From Pochonia chlamydosporia 170 (taxonomy: Eukaryota > Ascomycota > Sordariomycetes > Hypocreales > Clavicipitaceae): 64,000 nucleotides of DNA. This document shows, piece by piece, positions 25,610 to 35,876 of this stretch. The translations under genes and the position numbers were made by a program. Under the pieces are notes generated by a model. It did no database searches and was not told where the DNA came from. It saw only the letters and a program-made list of their open reading frames with translations. The DNA is taken from positions 3,720,001 through 3,784,000 of the forward strand of contig NC_035793.1 in assembly GCF_001653235.2 (NCBI RefSeq), in the 5' to 3' direction. Each line of letters starts with the position of its first letter. The stretch's first letter is position 1.

Positions 25610-26149
25610 GGTGAAGCTTGCGGTTTGAATGTGCGCAGATGCGCAAGTTTAGTGAGTAAGCAACGTGTTTCTTTAACAGTAAGTATGGCACAAGCGCTAT
25701 TCCATCCCCACCGGCTTACGTTGAAATGAAGAAAATACAAACAAGTCTATATGTTGAAGGAAAAGACGGGCCACGAACGCTCCCACATCAAGGGCAAAAG
25801 TGTAAAAGTGTCAAGTCCCAGATGCAGGGTCCACTTCCAGATTTGATCAAGAAAGTCAAGGTGCAGGCGGTGCCAGCCTTGATCCTGCATACCTGTCAAT
25901 ATCAAGTGGTCACTGCGTCCAACGCCCAGATGTCAACTGGTCCCTTCCTCGCTGTCAGTTTAGAGCCGCAATTCCACCACATGCACCAAAACGGCCAGCC
26001 AATAGCACCACTATACCATCATCCAGCTACCAGACATTAATTTTCCACAGCCAACATTGAAACTCAAGCTCAAGCTCAAGCTCCCACCATCATCAGCCTC
26101 GTCATCCCACCAATTTCCAACCTCAAAACCTCACCAATTCACACCAACC
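25610..26149. promoter_or_regulatory. Shared divergent promoter region (SPP / cyclophilin)
   Basis: The 540 bases between two divergent ATGs presumably hold both promoters. A hexanucleotide repeat (CTCAAG, about four copies, 26063-26086) lies in the probable leader of the cyclophilin gene. No specific factor sites are claimed. Confidence 0.4.
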
Positions 26150-26693
26150 ATGACAACCGAAATCCTCCTCGAAACCTCAATGGTAAGCGCAAACCTCCCC
26201 ACAAACTCAACTCCCCATCCACGACTAACATGCACAGGGTCCCATCACCCTCGAGCTCTACACCACACACGCCCCCAAAACCTGCAAAAACTTCACCACC
26301 CTCATCACCCGCTCCTACTACAACGACACCATATTCCACCGCATAATTCCAGACTTCATGGTCCAGGGCGGCGATCCCACGGGCACTGGCCGCGGCGGCT
26401 CCTCCATCTACGGCGACAAGTTCGAGGACGAGATCGACCCTGCGCTGAAGCATACCGGCGCAGGGGTGCTAAGCATGGCGAACGCGGGGCCGAATACGAA
26501 CGGGTCGCAGTTCTTTATAACTCTCGCGCCTACGCCGTGGTTGGATGGGAAGCACACCATCTTTGGGAGGGTGAAGAATGGGATGGGCGTGGTGAAGAGG
26601 ATGGGCTTGGTGAAGACTGCGGCGGAGGATAGGCCAGTACAGGAGGTTAGGATTGTGTCAGGGAGGGTCTTGGATAGTGAGGCGGAGGAGTAG
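26150..26693 (+). CDS. Cyclophilin-type peptidyl-prolyl isomerase, PPIL1/Cyp1 type
   Basis: Predicted 162-aa single-domain cyclophilin that isomerises prolyl bonds; PPIL1 orthologues belong to spliceosome-associated complexes. Exon 1 26150-26182 ([11 protein letters not shown]), intron 26183-26237 (GTAAGC, GACTAAC, CACAG), exon 2 26238-26693. Active-site residues are visible in [14 protein letters not shown] (Arg, Phe, Met, Gln), in NGSQFFIT, and in [10 protein letters not shown], whose Trp is the usual cyclosporin contact. The short N-terminus without signal peptide and the overall length match PPIL1, not the secretory or mitochondrial cyclophilins. An early intron after about ten codons is common in this family in fungi. 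Confidence 0.93.
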
Positions 26694-27325
26694 GGACTTT
26701 CCCCCCCAAAAAAAAGGGAAAGATGGAAAGCAAAAATATTGGCGAGGCATGAGCTATTGGTGTTTGGGGCTGTATAATTCTGCGATATTTGGCAATGGGG
26801 TAAGGCGTTGGGTTGGTTCTAGACATATTCACTAGGTATGATGAAATGATGCATAATATAGAATAGAAACAATGCCTCTATTCAGTTCCCGTCCACTATC
26901 CTGCATATATATGTATAAAAACACCAAAAGTCTGCAAACGCAAGGTAAAGACAAATACTCAAAAGACGCCCTACGCCATGGACCAGTTGCCGTCCGTGAA
27001 TGCTAAAGAATCTCCCCAGGCCCTGTAGCCAAAGTTCCCAGCCGCTCGCCTGATGCAGTAGGGTTCCGAAAATAATACAACAAAAGTGAATCCCCATCGA
27101 TTCTGGGCATCAAGAAGGACGAAGATATTGTTCTTCTATATCCATGTGACAGTTCTGTATCCAAGTGTCGTGGTCGGCTATGCCCTGGCCGTCCATTAAA
27201 GTTTTCATGTATATTGCCTGGGGCAACATCATCTTGAGGTAAAAGTAAAGCGGGCCGCCCGTGTAATGTTGTGTGTGCCTGCGTGTGCATTTGTGTGTGT
27301 GATGTGAAGTCGCAACGCCCACCGC
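26694..27325. other. Convergent 3' intergenic region
   Basis: Lies between the stop codons of the cyclophilin (+) and Sgf11-like (-) genes and presumably holds both 3' UTRs. A C8/A-rich stretch occurs at 26701-26718. No gene seen. Confidence 0.4.
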
Positions 27326-28718
27326 TCACTTCCCCCGTGGTGACGACATGGCGTCTGATATTTCAGACATGCCGTCAATGTCTCTCTTTGACATGGGTGA
27401 ACTATGAATCGGCTTGGTTGCTTTGATCTTTTTGACAGGACTCCCGTTCTTGGCGGGTGGTTTTGGCGTCCCTTTGCCGTTGGACGCTGGGGATGAATCG
27501 CTCAATTTATGCTCCTGGCTCAATTGGGACCCTCCTTTCGACTTTTCCTTCTTTAGTGTCGGCTTCGTCTTGATAATGACCTTCTTGGTCAGGTTTGCAG
27601 CTTTCAGCTTCTTCTTTTGGTGGCTCGTGTCGGAATCGTCATTCTCCTCGCTCGCGTCTCGTTTCCTAGGACTAGCAGCGCGCGAGCCGGGTGCCGGTGT
27701 CGCCTTTTGTGACGACGGGGGCGTGGAATCGTTTTGAGAGTTGCCATTGAGCTTCTGGGCGGCGGCTCGGCTGGCATTGCGACCGCTGTTGCCGATACAC
27801 GAGCCCATGTGATTATTTAATCGAGTGACGAGTATACATCGTTTGCATTTGCTGCAGGTTGCAGATGGGAATGAAAGAACGTTTGGTGGTCGCTGCTCGG
27901 GAGTACCATCTTCCTTCTTTTCCACATCCTTCTTTTTCTTCCCTCGGCCTGGGCCGGGGGCTACCCAACTCTGGCCGTAGATGTCACATCCAGGCTTATC
28001 GATATATGGGTGTTTTTTACAGTAGATTATGGCGGGATCAGGCTTTTGCGCACCTTTTCCATCGGTCGGGTGTAATAATCGTGGTAAATGACATTTGGGG
28101 CACAAGATGTCCTGTATTGTCTTGAGAGGATTGCCTTTGAGCAGGACTTTGCCTTCTTCGTATACGGCAGAATCGGTTTCGACTCGAATATCGGGTCTTG
28201 AATCCGGTGATGAGCTATCTGAGGCGTCAGAGGCCGCTTTTTCGACCTGGATTGCAGCCGTAGTGGCTTTGGCAGTCTTTTCGTCGCGGTGCGTCTTCAT
28301 GACCAGGTCGGAGAGGACGTTGAATAGCACATCGTCAAGGACTGAATGGACCTAAAAAGGGGGTACGCCCAAGAGGGCCAAAAAGTCAGCGCATTGTTGT
28401 CGCCCCAAGCATGCTTCCGTGTATTTGACGATGTGGCACGGATACCATTCAGGACAATTGATGATGGCGGGCAAGTTTGGCAACCAGGAGTACAAGTAGC
28501 ACCAGCCGGTCACAGTGGGCATGTGTGCAGTGTTGTCGATGAGTACATGTAGGATGATGACGGTGATGACCCTGATGTCATCCACAGGCAAGCGACAAAG
28601 GGTAGGGGGGCGAAGCAGGAGTTCACAGCTAGAAAAGCAACAGACTTACCAGCTTGTCGACGCTGGAGGCATCATCGCGAGCGCGAACAATGCCGGCCCG
28701 GCCTGAGGTCTCGTTCAT
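27326..28718 (-). CDS. SGF11: Sgf11-like SAGA deubiquitination-module subunit
   Basis: Predicted 364 aa. Exon 1 28718-28650 (23 codons, MNETSGRAG to SVDKL), exon 2 28351-27326. The 298-nt intron (GTAAGT...TTTTTAG) is long for this genome but phase 0 on both sides. An N-terminal helical segment (VHSVLDDVLFNVLSDLV) is followed by a Cys/His cluster (CPKC...YCKKHP, about 97-130) and by CSKCKRCILVTRLNNHMGSC, which has the exact C-x2-C-x11-H-x3-C spacing of the Sgf11/ATXN7L3 zinc finger and is followed by GRNASRAA as in that family. Sgf11 anchors the Ubp8 deubiquitinase module of SAGA to nucleosomes. The basic, Ser/Lys-rich C-terminus (about 215-364) makes it much longer than yeast Sgf11 (about 100 aa). 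A more distant SAGA-type zinc protein is possible. Confidence 0.72.
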
Positions 28719-31136
28719 GATGGCGACTGCCTCGTTGGCCTCTCTCCGGCCGAAACGGGTCGCAACAAAATAAAATAAATCAGGTGCCGGTCAGGGCCTT
28801 GGGGATTAAGGGAAGAGGCTGAGATTTTTCGGGCGGCCCTGGTTCCCCCCCGTGTAACGGAGTAACGGAGTCGTGTGATGATGGCCGACTAGTCCCGAGT
28901 GACAGGGTGGAATTAAGGTCAATGGTCCCAGTCTGGCTGGTATCGATCGGGAGAAATCTGACAAGCGCCGAATGGCTCCCTCGTTGTGTCGACTCGTTTC
29001 GCTGGACAGGACAGCTGGGGCGACGGATTAATGATCAAATGGCGACAGAGGCCACAAAAAGGCACCAGAACCAGACCAGACTGGCTGTTTGAAGTCAGTG
29101 GTGGTTTGATGTGCCCAATGCAAAGGAGCCAAATGATGGGCCAACATGAACCTGAGAAAGACGGGCCAAAAAAAAAGGGTGTGGCGGCCACCAATAGAAA
29201 GTGTCTGCGCTGATGCTAATGCTCTGCCAGGACGCAGAATGGTGGATAGCCTGTCCTCAGATCTGAATGCGAATATCAGATGGCGATCGAAAAATGTGTA
29301 AAGTGCAATTATTCGCACTTGGCGCACGGCCAAATCTGATTTGTAAGGGGCAAAGGTGTTGAAATTTGATTGATGCGCTGTGTTGCTGATGATGCCACAT
29401 GCATGTGTCGCGTTGTGTTGATCAAGTCGGGTCTGGTCTGATCAACCTGATCTGATTCAGCCAGGCATCAAGCAGTGGCAAAGCAAAGCCTTCTGGAAGC
29501 CGCTGGGGCCGGGGCTTTATTTCGATGTCAAGTGTCTGGTCTGATCTGCTCTCGTTCAATAAAGCCAAATGCACGGCTAAGGGGTCGTTGGACAGACAAA
29601 GTCCAGCCTCAAAGACAAAGCCGAAGCTTGCGTAAGATTTGATGCTTGTTGAACTTAGAAGTGCCTTGAAACTTTGATCGCTTTTTCCTTTTGTTCTTCT
29701 TGCGTTGGTGGCAAAGGCTGAATTTTAGGACCAATGTGCAGGTGTGATGAGGGATGATTCAGTGATGAATAAGATGTGAGCTCATGCTCATGCTCATGCT
29801 GAGGCTCATGCACCACTATGGACCTTTGATGTAAGGAGATCTTAGGCCGAGCTCAAGCTTGTTTCAAGCAGGACCAACAACTGCGAGTTGAGTGTGCTGG
29901 TGCTCATGCCTCGTGCGGCTGGAGCAAGATGATGTAACTTGCGTGCCTCAACAATGCAAACCACAAGCAGCAACCATTGGGCGGATAGGTCCAAGAGGCG
30001 AAAAAAATTCAATCAATTGGCAAGACAATGAACAAGTCTAAAGCCAAATGATGGAAATAGGTCCAAAAACTGGGCCTTGGCTCGTCAAATCGATGGCATT
30101 GACGGATGACAGATTTTGAAATTCAATTTGGAAATGACGACGGGGCTGGCCAACAACGCCTTGACCTTGACCTTGACCTGGTGCTGGTGCTGGTGCTGGT
30201 GCTGGTGCGGGCAGGCAATGGACATCAGGGGCGGCACGGGTTGGTCCATACAATGCCAGGCATTCATTTCACATAATCAAAACCAGACAGAATAAATTAC
30301 CAACACTAGTTATGGAAATACTCGGCAGGACCTAACCAAGAATTGCAGCATCAATAGATACAGCAACTTCCCCTCCAACCGTGACGAGATGATGATGATG
30401 CTGATGTTGCTACTTGCCCGGCACAATCAAGCGGCTCATAAAGTGACCAATTTATTCCCCGCCTCCCGCCTCCCGCCTCCGGGATCCTGAAGGAGTTTAG
30501 CTTTTTGGATCCATCAAATCGTCGACACTTGGTCCCATTCTAATGCACTTTAACGGACATGAAGCATGTGCACAATTTAAACTCGCAATAGCTCGATTTT
30601 CTAACGTGCAACATGGTTTATGCGGACGCTGCAACCTGCAAGGCTGGCATGTGCTTCAGCACCATCTACTCGGGTACGACTGTTCAATATCTGGCTACGG
30701 AGCACGCAGTAGATGATTACCACTTTCCTTACACGGCAGATGAGCCCTGTTTAACAAGATGCACCGGACGGTCCCAACATTGAATGCAGAGTCCATTGAT
30801 CGAAGGGCCGATCCCAAGTAATCAGCAGGTAATGTAGACAATTAACTATACAATCACCACCATGTAAAGAAAATGGTAGATAGCCTTTTGATTACTGGCA
30901 TATCTAACCTGTCATCACTGATGCCACACAGCCGTCGTGGGCCAAGGCCGAATATACGGAGTACATTACGTGGGAATGACATCAAAAAAGCCAATATATT
31001 CCAGCAAACAATCCCACGCTCTGTTCCACGTCCACCATGCTTTCTACTTACACCATCTTTCCAACAAAATTGAATCTTTAATCAAGAAAACACGCAGTGC
31101 AATCACCCCGTCGGGAACACTTACACGTCACACAAA
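28719..31136. other. Intergenic interval with short tandem repeats
   Basis: About 2.4 kb with no supported gene. Short tandem repeats: CTCATG units around 29779-29811; CCTTGA units at about 30159-30178 followed directly by GGTGCT units to about 30208; CCCGCCT units at about 30458-30480. A TACGGAGTAC motif is at 30955-30964. The first part probably holds the Sgf11-like promoter. Confidence 0.5.
30159..30208. repeat. Adjacent hexanucleotide repeats (CCTTGA)n and (CTGGTG)n
   Basis: Three CCTTGA-type units run directly into about five CTGGTG-type units. Simple-sequence repeat, intergenic. Confidence 0.85.
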
Positions 31137-31713
31137 ATGACCCTCATCCACGGCAGATGTACCTGCGGAAACATGAAATACACAGTCACACTCCAGTCCC
31201 CAGACGACGCAAGAACCTCTCTCTGCCACTGCTCAAGCTGCCGCCGGGCATTTGGGACCAATTTCGGGCTCACAACCAAAGTCAACATACACTAGCTAGG
31301 TCCTTCACATCAAACCGGGCATCTCACTAACAGACAGAAACTCCAGATTCCCCTCGCCAGCTTCATATACGACGCAGGAACTCCGAAGCATTTCAAGCAA
31401 GGTAATGGAGTTGAGCGAGAGTTCTGCGATCAATGCGGTGTGTTCATCTGCGAGTACGGTGTGAGTTGTGCCTGTCGCGAAACTCGAGGCAAACAGCTGA
31501 GCAAAGTCATAGGAACAAGCAGCTGATAAGTTTCGCTACATAATGTGGGGGACCTTGGATCAGGCGGACAAGTTACCTCCCAAGGGAGAGTTCTTTTGCA
31601 GATTTAGAGCCGGTTGGATGCCAGAGATACCAGGTACGTTATTGTTTATGAGTGAAGGATTTGTAACTCATAGCTGAGTAGGAGTGTTTCACAAGGACGA
31701 GATTCATGATTGA
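31137..31713 (+). CDS. GFA / CENP-V domain zinc-binding protein
   Basis: Predicted 136 aa of the glutathione-dependent formaldehyde-activating (GFA) fold. Exons 31137-31280, 31347-31460, 31513-31633 and 31682-31713. Zinc ligands are visible as GRCTCG (Cys8, Cys10), CHCSSCRR (Cys30, Cys32, Cys35) and CDQCG (Cys76, Cys79 region), and the family signature FGTNFGL follows the second set. Introns 2 and 3 have GTGAGT and GTACGT donors. Intron 1 has the weak donor GTCAAC; its acceptor is taken as CTCCAG (31346) after a CACTAAC branch site, giving TTK-IPLASF as in relatives; AGACAG at 31337 would keep the frame and add three residues. GFA proteins are often annotated as formaldehyde detoxifying, but most members have no proven activity. 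Confidence 0.82.
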
Positions 31714-32656
31714 GAAAGATACTACAGTCCGTAGAAAAAAGAATTTGCCCACATCATAGTCTGCACGAATACATCTCAATACATGTTAGCATATACTGCG
31801 ATATGTAATATCTCTTACGAGTTCAAATGCTTTTAACCCCGTACCCTACTGTAGGCATGAAACTTATTCAAGGCGCTGTGGTGTACGAGGCAGAATTCAA
31901 CGATACTGATATCGTCATTGCGCAGGTCATGCGGTGCCGTAAGTCAGAAGTATTAAGCAACATTGAAGTTTAATCAGAAACTAGATGCAAAGGGTTTCAA
32001 TGTTCAATGCTGCGGAGTGGAGATGCTATCCACGTTCCTGCATGTGTACTCCGTGCATACATGTGTATGTTGAGTTGAGCCAACTGTATTGTTAGTGCAA
32101 GGTTCAATTGAAAAATTTCAATGTCTTCTAAAGCAAGTATGTCTGGGAGCTACAAGAGCATAATAGACTTTCAAGCCACGGGCGACAGATCAAATGCCGT
32201 CCATAGCTTTCCTATCGCCGCACAAAGATAATTTACACCACCACGACCAAAACATGTCTGGTCCATCCCAGCACGAGAAGTGATGCACCACACTCCGCCG
32301 AATCTAGGCCATCTCTCAGAATCAAGCTGCAAATGTGATGAGCAAACGCACAATCGAGTAGATCAAACACTTCACTCCCACTCAATCACACCCAACTGCC
32401 AATTCCAACGACCAATAAGCAGCCAACCATTCGCCAGCATTCTCCCACACACGCATGCATCATCACGAACCCAGACCAAGACCCAAACCAAGATCCAGAT
32501 CCAGATTCAACACTAAACCCAATCCGCCAATCCACGCCCATCCCTACCCCTGCCCCTCGTGTCCCTCCGCCACCAAAAACACCAATTTATACATCATCCC
32601 TCCGTCTCCGTTCACCACCTCCCGCCATCTTCACAACGTTCTCCCAACCGCCCAGA
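31714..32656. other. Intergenic, no gene seen
   Basis: AT-rich to about 32150, then CA-rich (32300-32650), probably promoter and leader of the acetyltransferase gene. A TACTCCGTGC motif occurs at about 32046. No coding potential recognised. Confidence 0.4.
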
Positions 32657-33688
32657 ATGTCTCTACCAACAGCAAAACCGCCGCCGCCCGCACAACAATC
32701 CATCCGCTCCTTTTTTCAAGCCAAAACTCCCAAATATACAGCACCGCCCGCACCCTCACGCGACACAACCACAACCCCCCCGATCCAAACCTCCACCCTT
32801 CCCCCCGTGCCAGCAATCCCCGCCGAAGCAACCATCCGCCCCATCACAGCAGCCGACATCCCTCCCCTCCGACGCATAAACTCCCTCCTCCTCCAGGTTT
32901 CCTACCAAGACGACTTCTACCAAAAGGCCACCGACCCGCTCGCCGGCCTCTTCTCCCGCGTAATAACATGGACGCACGCAGGGGAAGAGCCCAAGGTCGT
33001 CGGCGCAATCATAGCCCACGTGGAGCCCGACGTCGACACATCGGCCGGCCAGATCCCGCAGAACCTGTACATCCGGTCGCTGTGCCTTCTGTCGCCCTAC
33101 CGGTCGCTGGGGCTGATGTCCGCCGCGCTGGAACATGTCGTTGCCACGGCCGCAAAACAGCCGGCTATGGATGTGCGGAGCGTAACGGCGCATGTGTGGA
33201 CGGAGAATGAGGAGGGACTCCACTGGTATGCTGGTCGGGGGTTTACGCGGCTGGAACCGCCTGTGAAGGGGTACTACTGGAAACTGAGGCCCGATTCCGC
33301 GTGGATTGTGAAAAGGGATGTTGGCGCCAATGTGACGGGTTGTCTTGCGAGGACGAATGGCGTGGCTTCACGACCCGTACCGAGTAGTACGACTGCGGCG
33401 GTTGTCAATCTTCCTCCTCCGCCGCCGCCGATGTCCGGTCCGCCATCTGCGAAATCTACGCCGCCGCCTCCATCGGGACCGAGACCAAAGGCCGTGTCGG
33501 GACAGTCGTATCAGACGCAGAGGCCGGAGGTGGAGTGGAATGATTTGCCGGCTGATATGGCGCCTGCGTTGGGTGCGCTGCGCAAAACGGGGAGTGAGTC
33601 GGCGTCGGCGGCTAGTTCGAGGAGTAGTTCGCAGGCGCCGAGGAAGAAGAGGGATCGGTCGTATCCTGCTGCCACGTTTGGCAGTTAG
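32657..33688 (+). CDS. Naa50-like N-acetyltransferase (GNAT) with PIP box
   Basis: Intronless, 343 aa. The GNAT domain spans about 60-217: IRPITAADIPPLRRINSLLLQVSYQDDFY is the characteristic Naa50/San opening (Pro and Tyr in the substrate site), RSLCLLSPYRSLGLMSAAL carries the acetyl-CoA loop, and VWTENEEGLHWYAGRGF is the usual C-terminal motif. Naa50 acetylates N-terminal Met of cytosolic proteins and is needed for sister-chromatid cohesion in animals. The flanks are unusual: residues 13-20 (QQSIRSFF) match the PCNA-interaction consensus exactly and are followed by Lys23 and Lys26, and the C-terminal 120 residues are disordered, Pro/Ser-rich and end in a basic APRKKRDR stretch that could be a nuclear signal. 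Convergent with the hexokinase gene (345 bases between stops). Confidence 0.85.
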   Translation: MSLPTAKPPPPAQQSIRSFFQAKTPKYTAPPAPSRDTTTTPPIQTSTLPPVPAIPAEATIRPITAADIPPLRRINSLLLQVSYQDDFYQKATDPLAGLFSRVITWTHAGEEPKVVGAIIAHVEPDVDTSAGQIPQNLYIRSLCLLSPYRSLGLMSAALEHVVATAAKQPAMDVRSVTAHVWTENEEGLHWYAGRGFTRLEPPVKGYYWKLRPDSAWIVKRDVGANVTGCLARTNGVASRPVPSSTTAAVVNLPPPPPPMSGPPSAKSTPPPPSGPRPKAVSGQSYQTQRPEVEWNDLPADMAPALGALRKTGSESASAASSRSSSQAPRKKRDRSYPAATFGS

Positions 33689-34033
33689 GTCTGTTTCCTG
33701 GGGGGAAATGTTTACGGATAGAGATTCAATGAATGATGATGACGTACAAAGCGAGGGGGAGAATACAAGAGGGACATTTAACAATTACATGGGAAGAGGT
33801 CATTAACCGCCGTGGATGCGAGATGCAACCATTGCGGTGTTACGAGTTCAGGATAGACTTTACAGGCAGCCACACGGAATCTTGCTTGGCTATATTTTCG
33901 GGACACTGGCTCATCATGAAGTAATTTACCCACATAATTTGATAGAATACATAATATCATCCAAAACTCCGTTCCCAGATTGAGATTGAGAAATCAAACC
34001 AGCCATCCTTCCTCATCCAATCATCAACTTAAC
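33689..34033. other. Convergent 3' intergenic region
   Basis: Between the stops of the acetyltransferase (+) and the hexokinase (-); presumably 3' UTRs. No other feature seen. Confidence 0.4.
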
Positions 34034-35876
34034 TCATCGCTGTTGCCTACTCCACCAGATTCCTGCAATAGCTGCTGCCGCAACCAGACCACCCACGACA
34101 AGAGCCGTGGTGGATACAGTTGGCTCTTCGACCGATGTCGATGTATTAGACGGGATCTTTTGGAGGCGTCTCTTGATATCTTGGCGCAGGTCGGCAAGGA
34201 AATCACCAGGTTTCTCCTGTCGAGCGGCAATCAAGGCAATCAGAGCTGCGCCAACTCCACTTCCGTCCTTGGCAATGCCAATTCGAATCTTGCCGGCTCC
34301 GGTGGCACCGATTCCGTCAATGGCGCCGAGAGCTTCGTAAATCATGTCACGGAAGAATGGATAATGTTCGACCAAACTACCGTCGACGCCAATATCAATC
34401 ACTTCCTCGTTTGGATCCTCGAGCTTGCCGGATTGCAGCGCAATAGCGCCAATGGCAACTGCAGACAGTCTGGCGGCTCGGCGAGCAACCGCGTCGGAAA
34501 TGGCCTTGAACGCTTGAGCGTCCTCCAACGACGGGGCGTAAATATCCAATGACTTTTCCAATTCCAGTCGGATTGTGGACAGCTCGGGTGTGTTGTCGGC
34601 CGCCGCAACGGACATGATTGCGCTGTCAAGTCCCCATGCGTTGAAGATGCGCGCCTTTTGTCCAATGCTCGTGGTTGTGGATCTGTCGTTGAAGCTGGAG
34701 TTGGCATCCCGGAAAAGGCTGATACCGTCATCCTTGATCATGTCCACAACAGTCAATCGCACAATCTCGCCCAGAAACATTCCCGACACTCGCTTCTCGA
34801 ACATCTGGATGCCGGGGTTCACACTTTGCGCATCGAGTGCTTTGTCCCATGGTGTGGATGGCAAAACATTGAGCTGGTTGTCGAATGAGCCCCATTCGGT
34901 GTTGATGACCATTTCGCCAGTTGAAGTATCGTATTCACCTTCAATCGGTTTCTTGATGTTGGCCGTCTTCTCAATATAAGCACCGTTTGTGCCAGTCCCG
35001 AAGATGCCACCAAGTAAAGAGCGGTGCTTTCCAGTTGAGGTATATGATCTTGCCATGAGGGTACCGACCGTATCATTCACAAGAGCTGCGACCTTGACTG
35101 GGAGGCTCAAGTTGTCGATTTCGTCCTGTAGCAGTCGGCAGACGTCTTTGCCGATGGCATCTGGAATGTCGAAACCCTTGGTCCAGCGGATGAGATTACC
35201 CTTGTTAATAGCCAACTGCTTCACGGGGAAGCTGAAAGTGAAGCCCAGGCGAAAGATTTGCTCGTCGCGATAGCCCATTGGGGTGCTTGCGGTAGCTCTG
35301 CGCCGCACATGGCTCTCGAAATGATCGGCGTGGTGTTCTCGGAGGAACAATTCAATCTGCTTAGCCAAGAAGGCAAAAAGTTCCTTGGCAGTCTTCGCAA
35401 CCATGAGTTCCTTAGGAATGGCCACCTTGTTGTAGGTCAGGTTAAAGGTCGTATCGCCATTGAGCGTGATGGAGCAGACACGAAAGTTGGTGCCGCCAAG
35501 GTCAACTGCCAAGTACAATCCCTATGAACATGGAGCATTAGAAGAGCTGAGCTTCACGACATGCGACGAAAAAGTCAATGCATGAATCCAGGGTATGCCA
35601 TACCTTTTCCGTACCATTAGGGACTCCGGTAACGTAAGTAGGAATCTGACTAAGACTCGTACCATCCTTTTCCAAGCCCTCCTCTGTTGAGTGCTGTTAG
35701 CTTGGCCAAGTCGCGGAAGAATATTTGGCGCATAAGCATTTGCTTCATTTCATGCTCCCAAGCCCTCACTTAGACTTACTCATTTGCGTCAAGAATTCTT
35801 GAACATGGATGTTGACGTCCTTGTCCGAGAATTCGAACTGCGACACAACTCTCTTTGTCTCATCGGCCAGCGCCAT
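34034..35876 (-). CDS. Hexokinase with C-terminal membrane tail
   Basis: Predicted 554 aa; phosphorylates hexoses with ATP. Exons 35876-35780, 35683-35604 and 35521-34034; introns have GTAAGT and GTATGG donors and join in the reading frame MKEGLEKDGTSLSQIPTYVTG. The phosphate loop is DLGGTNFR; residues equivalent to the yeast Hxk2 active site are all present: Ser156 in FSFP, Thr173-Lys174 in RWTKGFD, Asp209 in VNDTVGTL, Asn238 in GTGTNGAY, Glu268 in EWGSFDN and Glu301 in FEKRVSG. After the usual end (about 495) comes a Ser/Thr linker and a hydrophobic segment at 532-549, ending SRQQR, which looks like a tail anchor. By length and plan it may correspond to the mitochondria-associated HxkC/XprF hexokinase of Aspergillus, but the active site looks intact here. 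Confidence 0.93.

Noticed and set aside
33345..33806. Arg-rich frames on both strands over the acetyltransferase C-terminus
   Set aside because: Shadows of the low-complexity Pro/Ser coding sequence.
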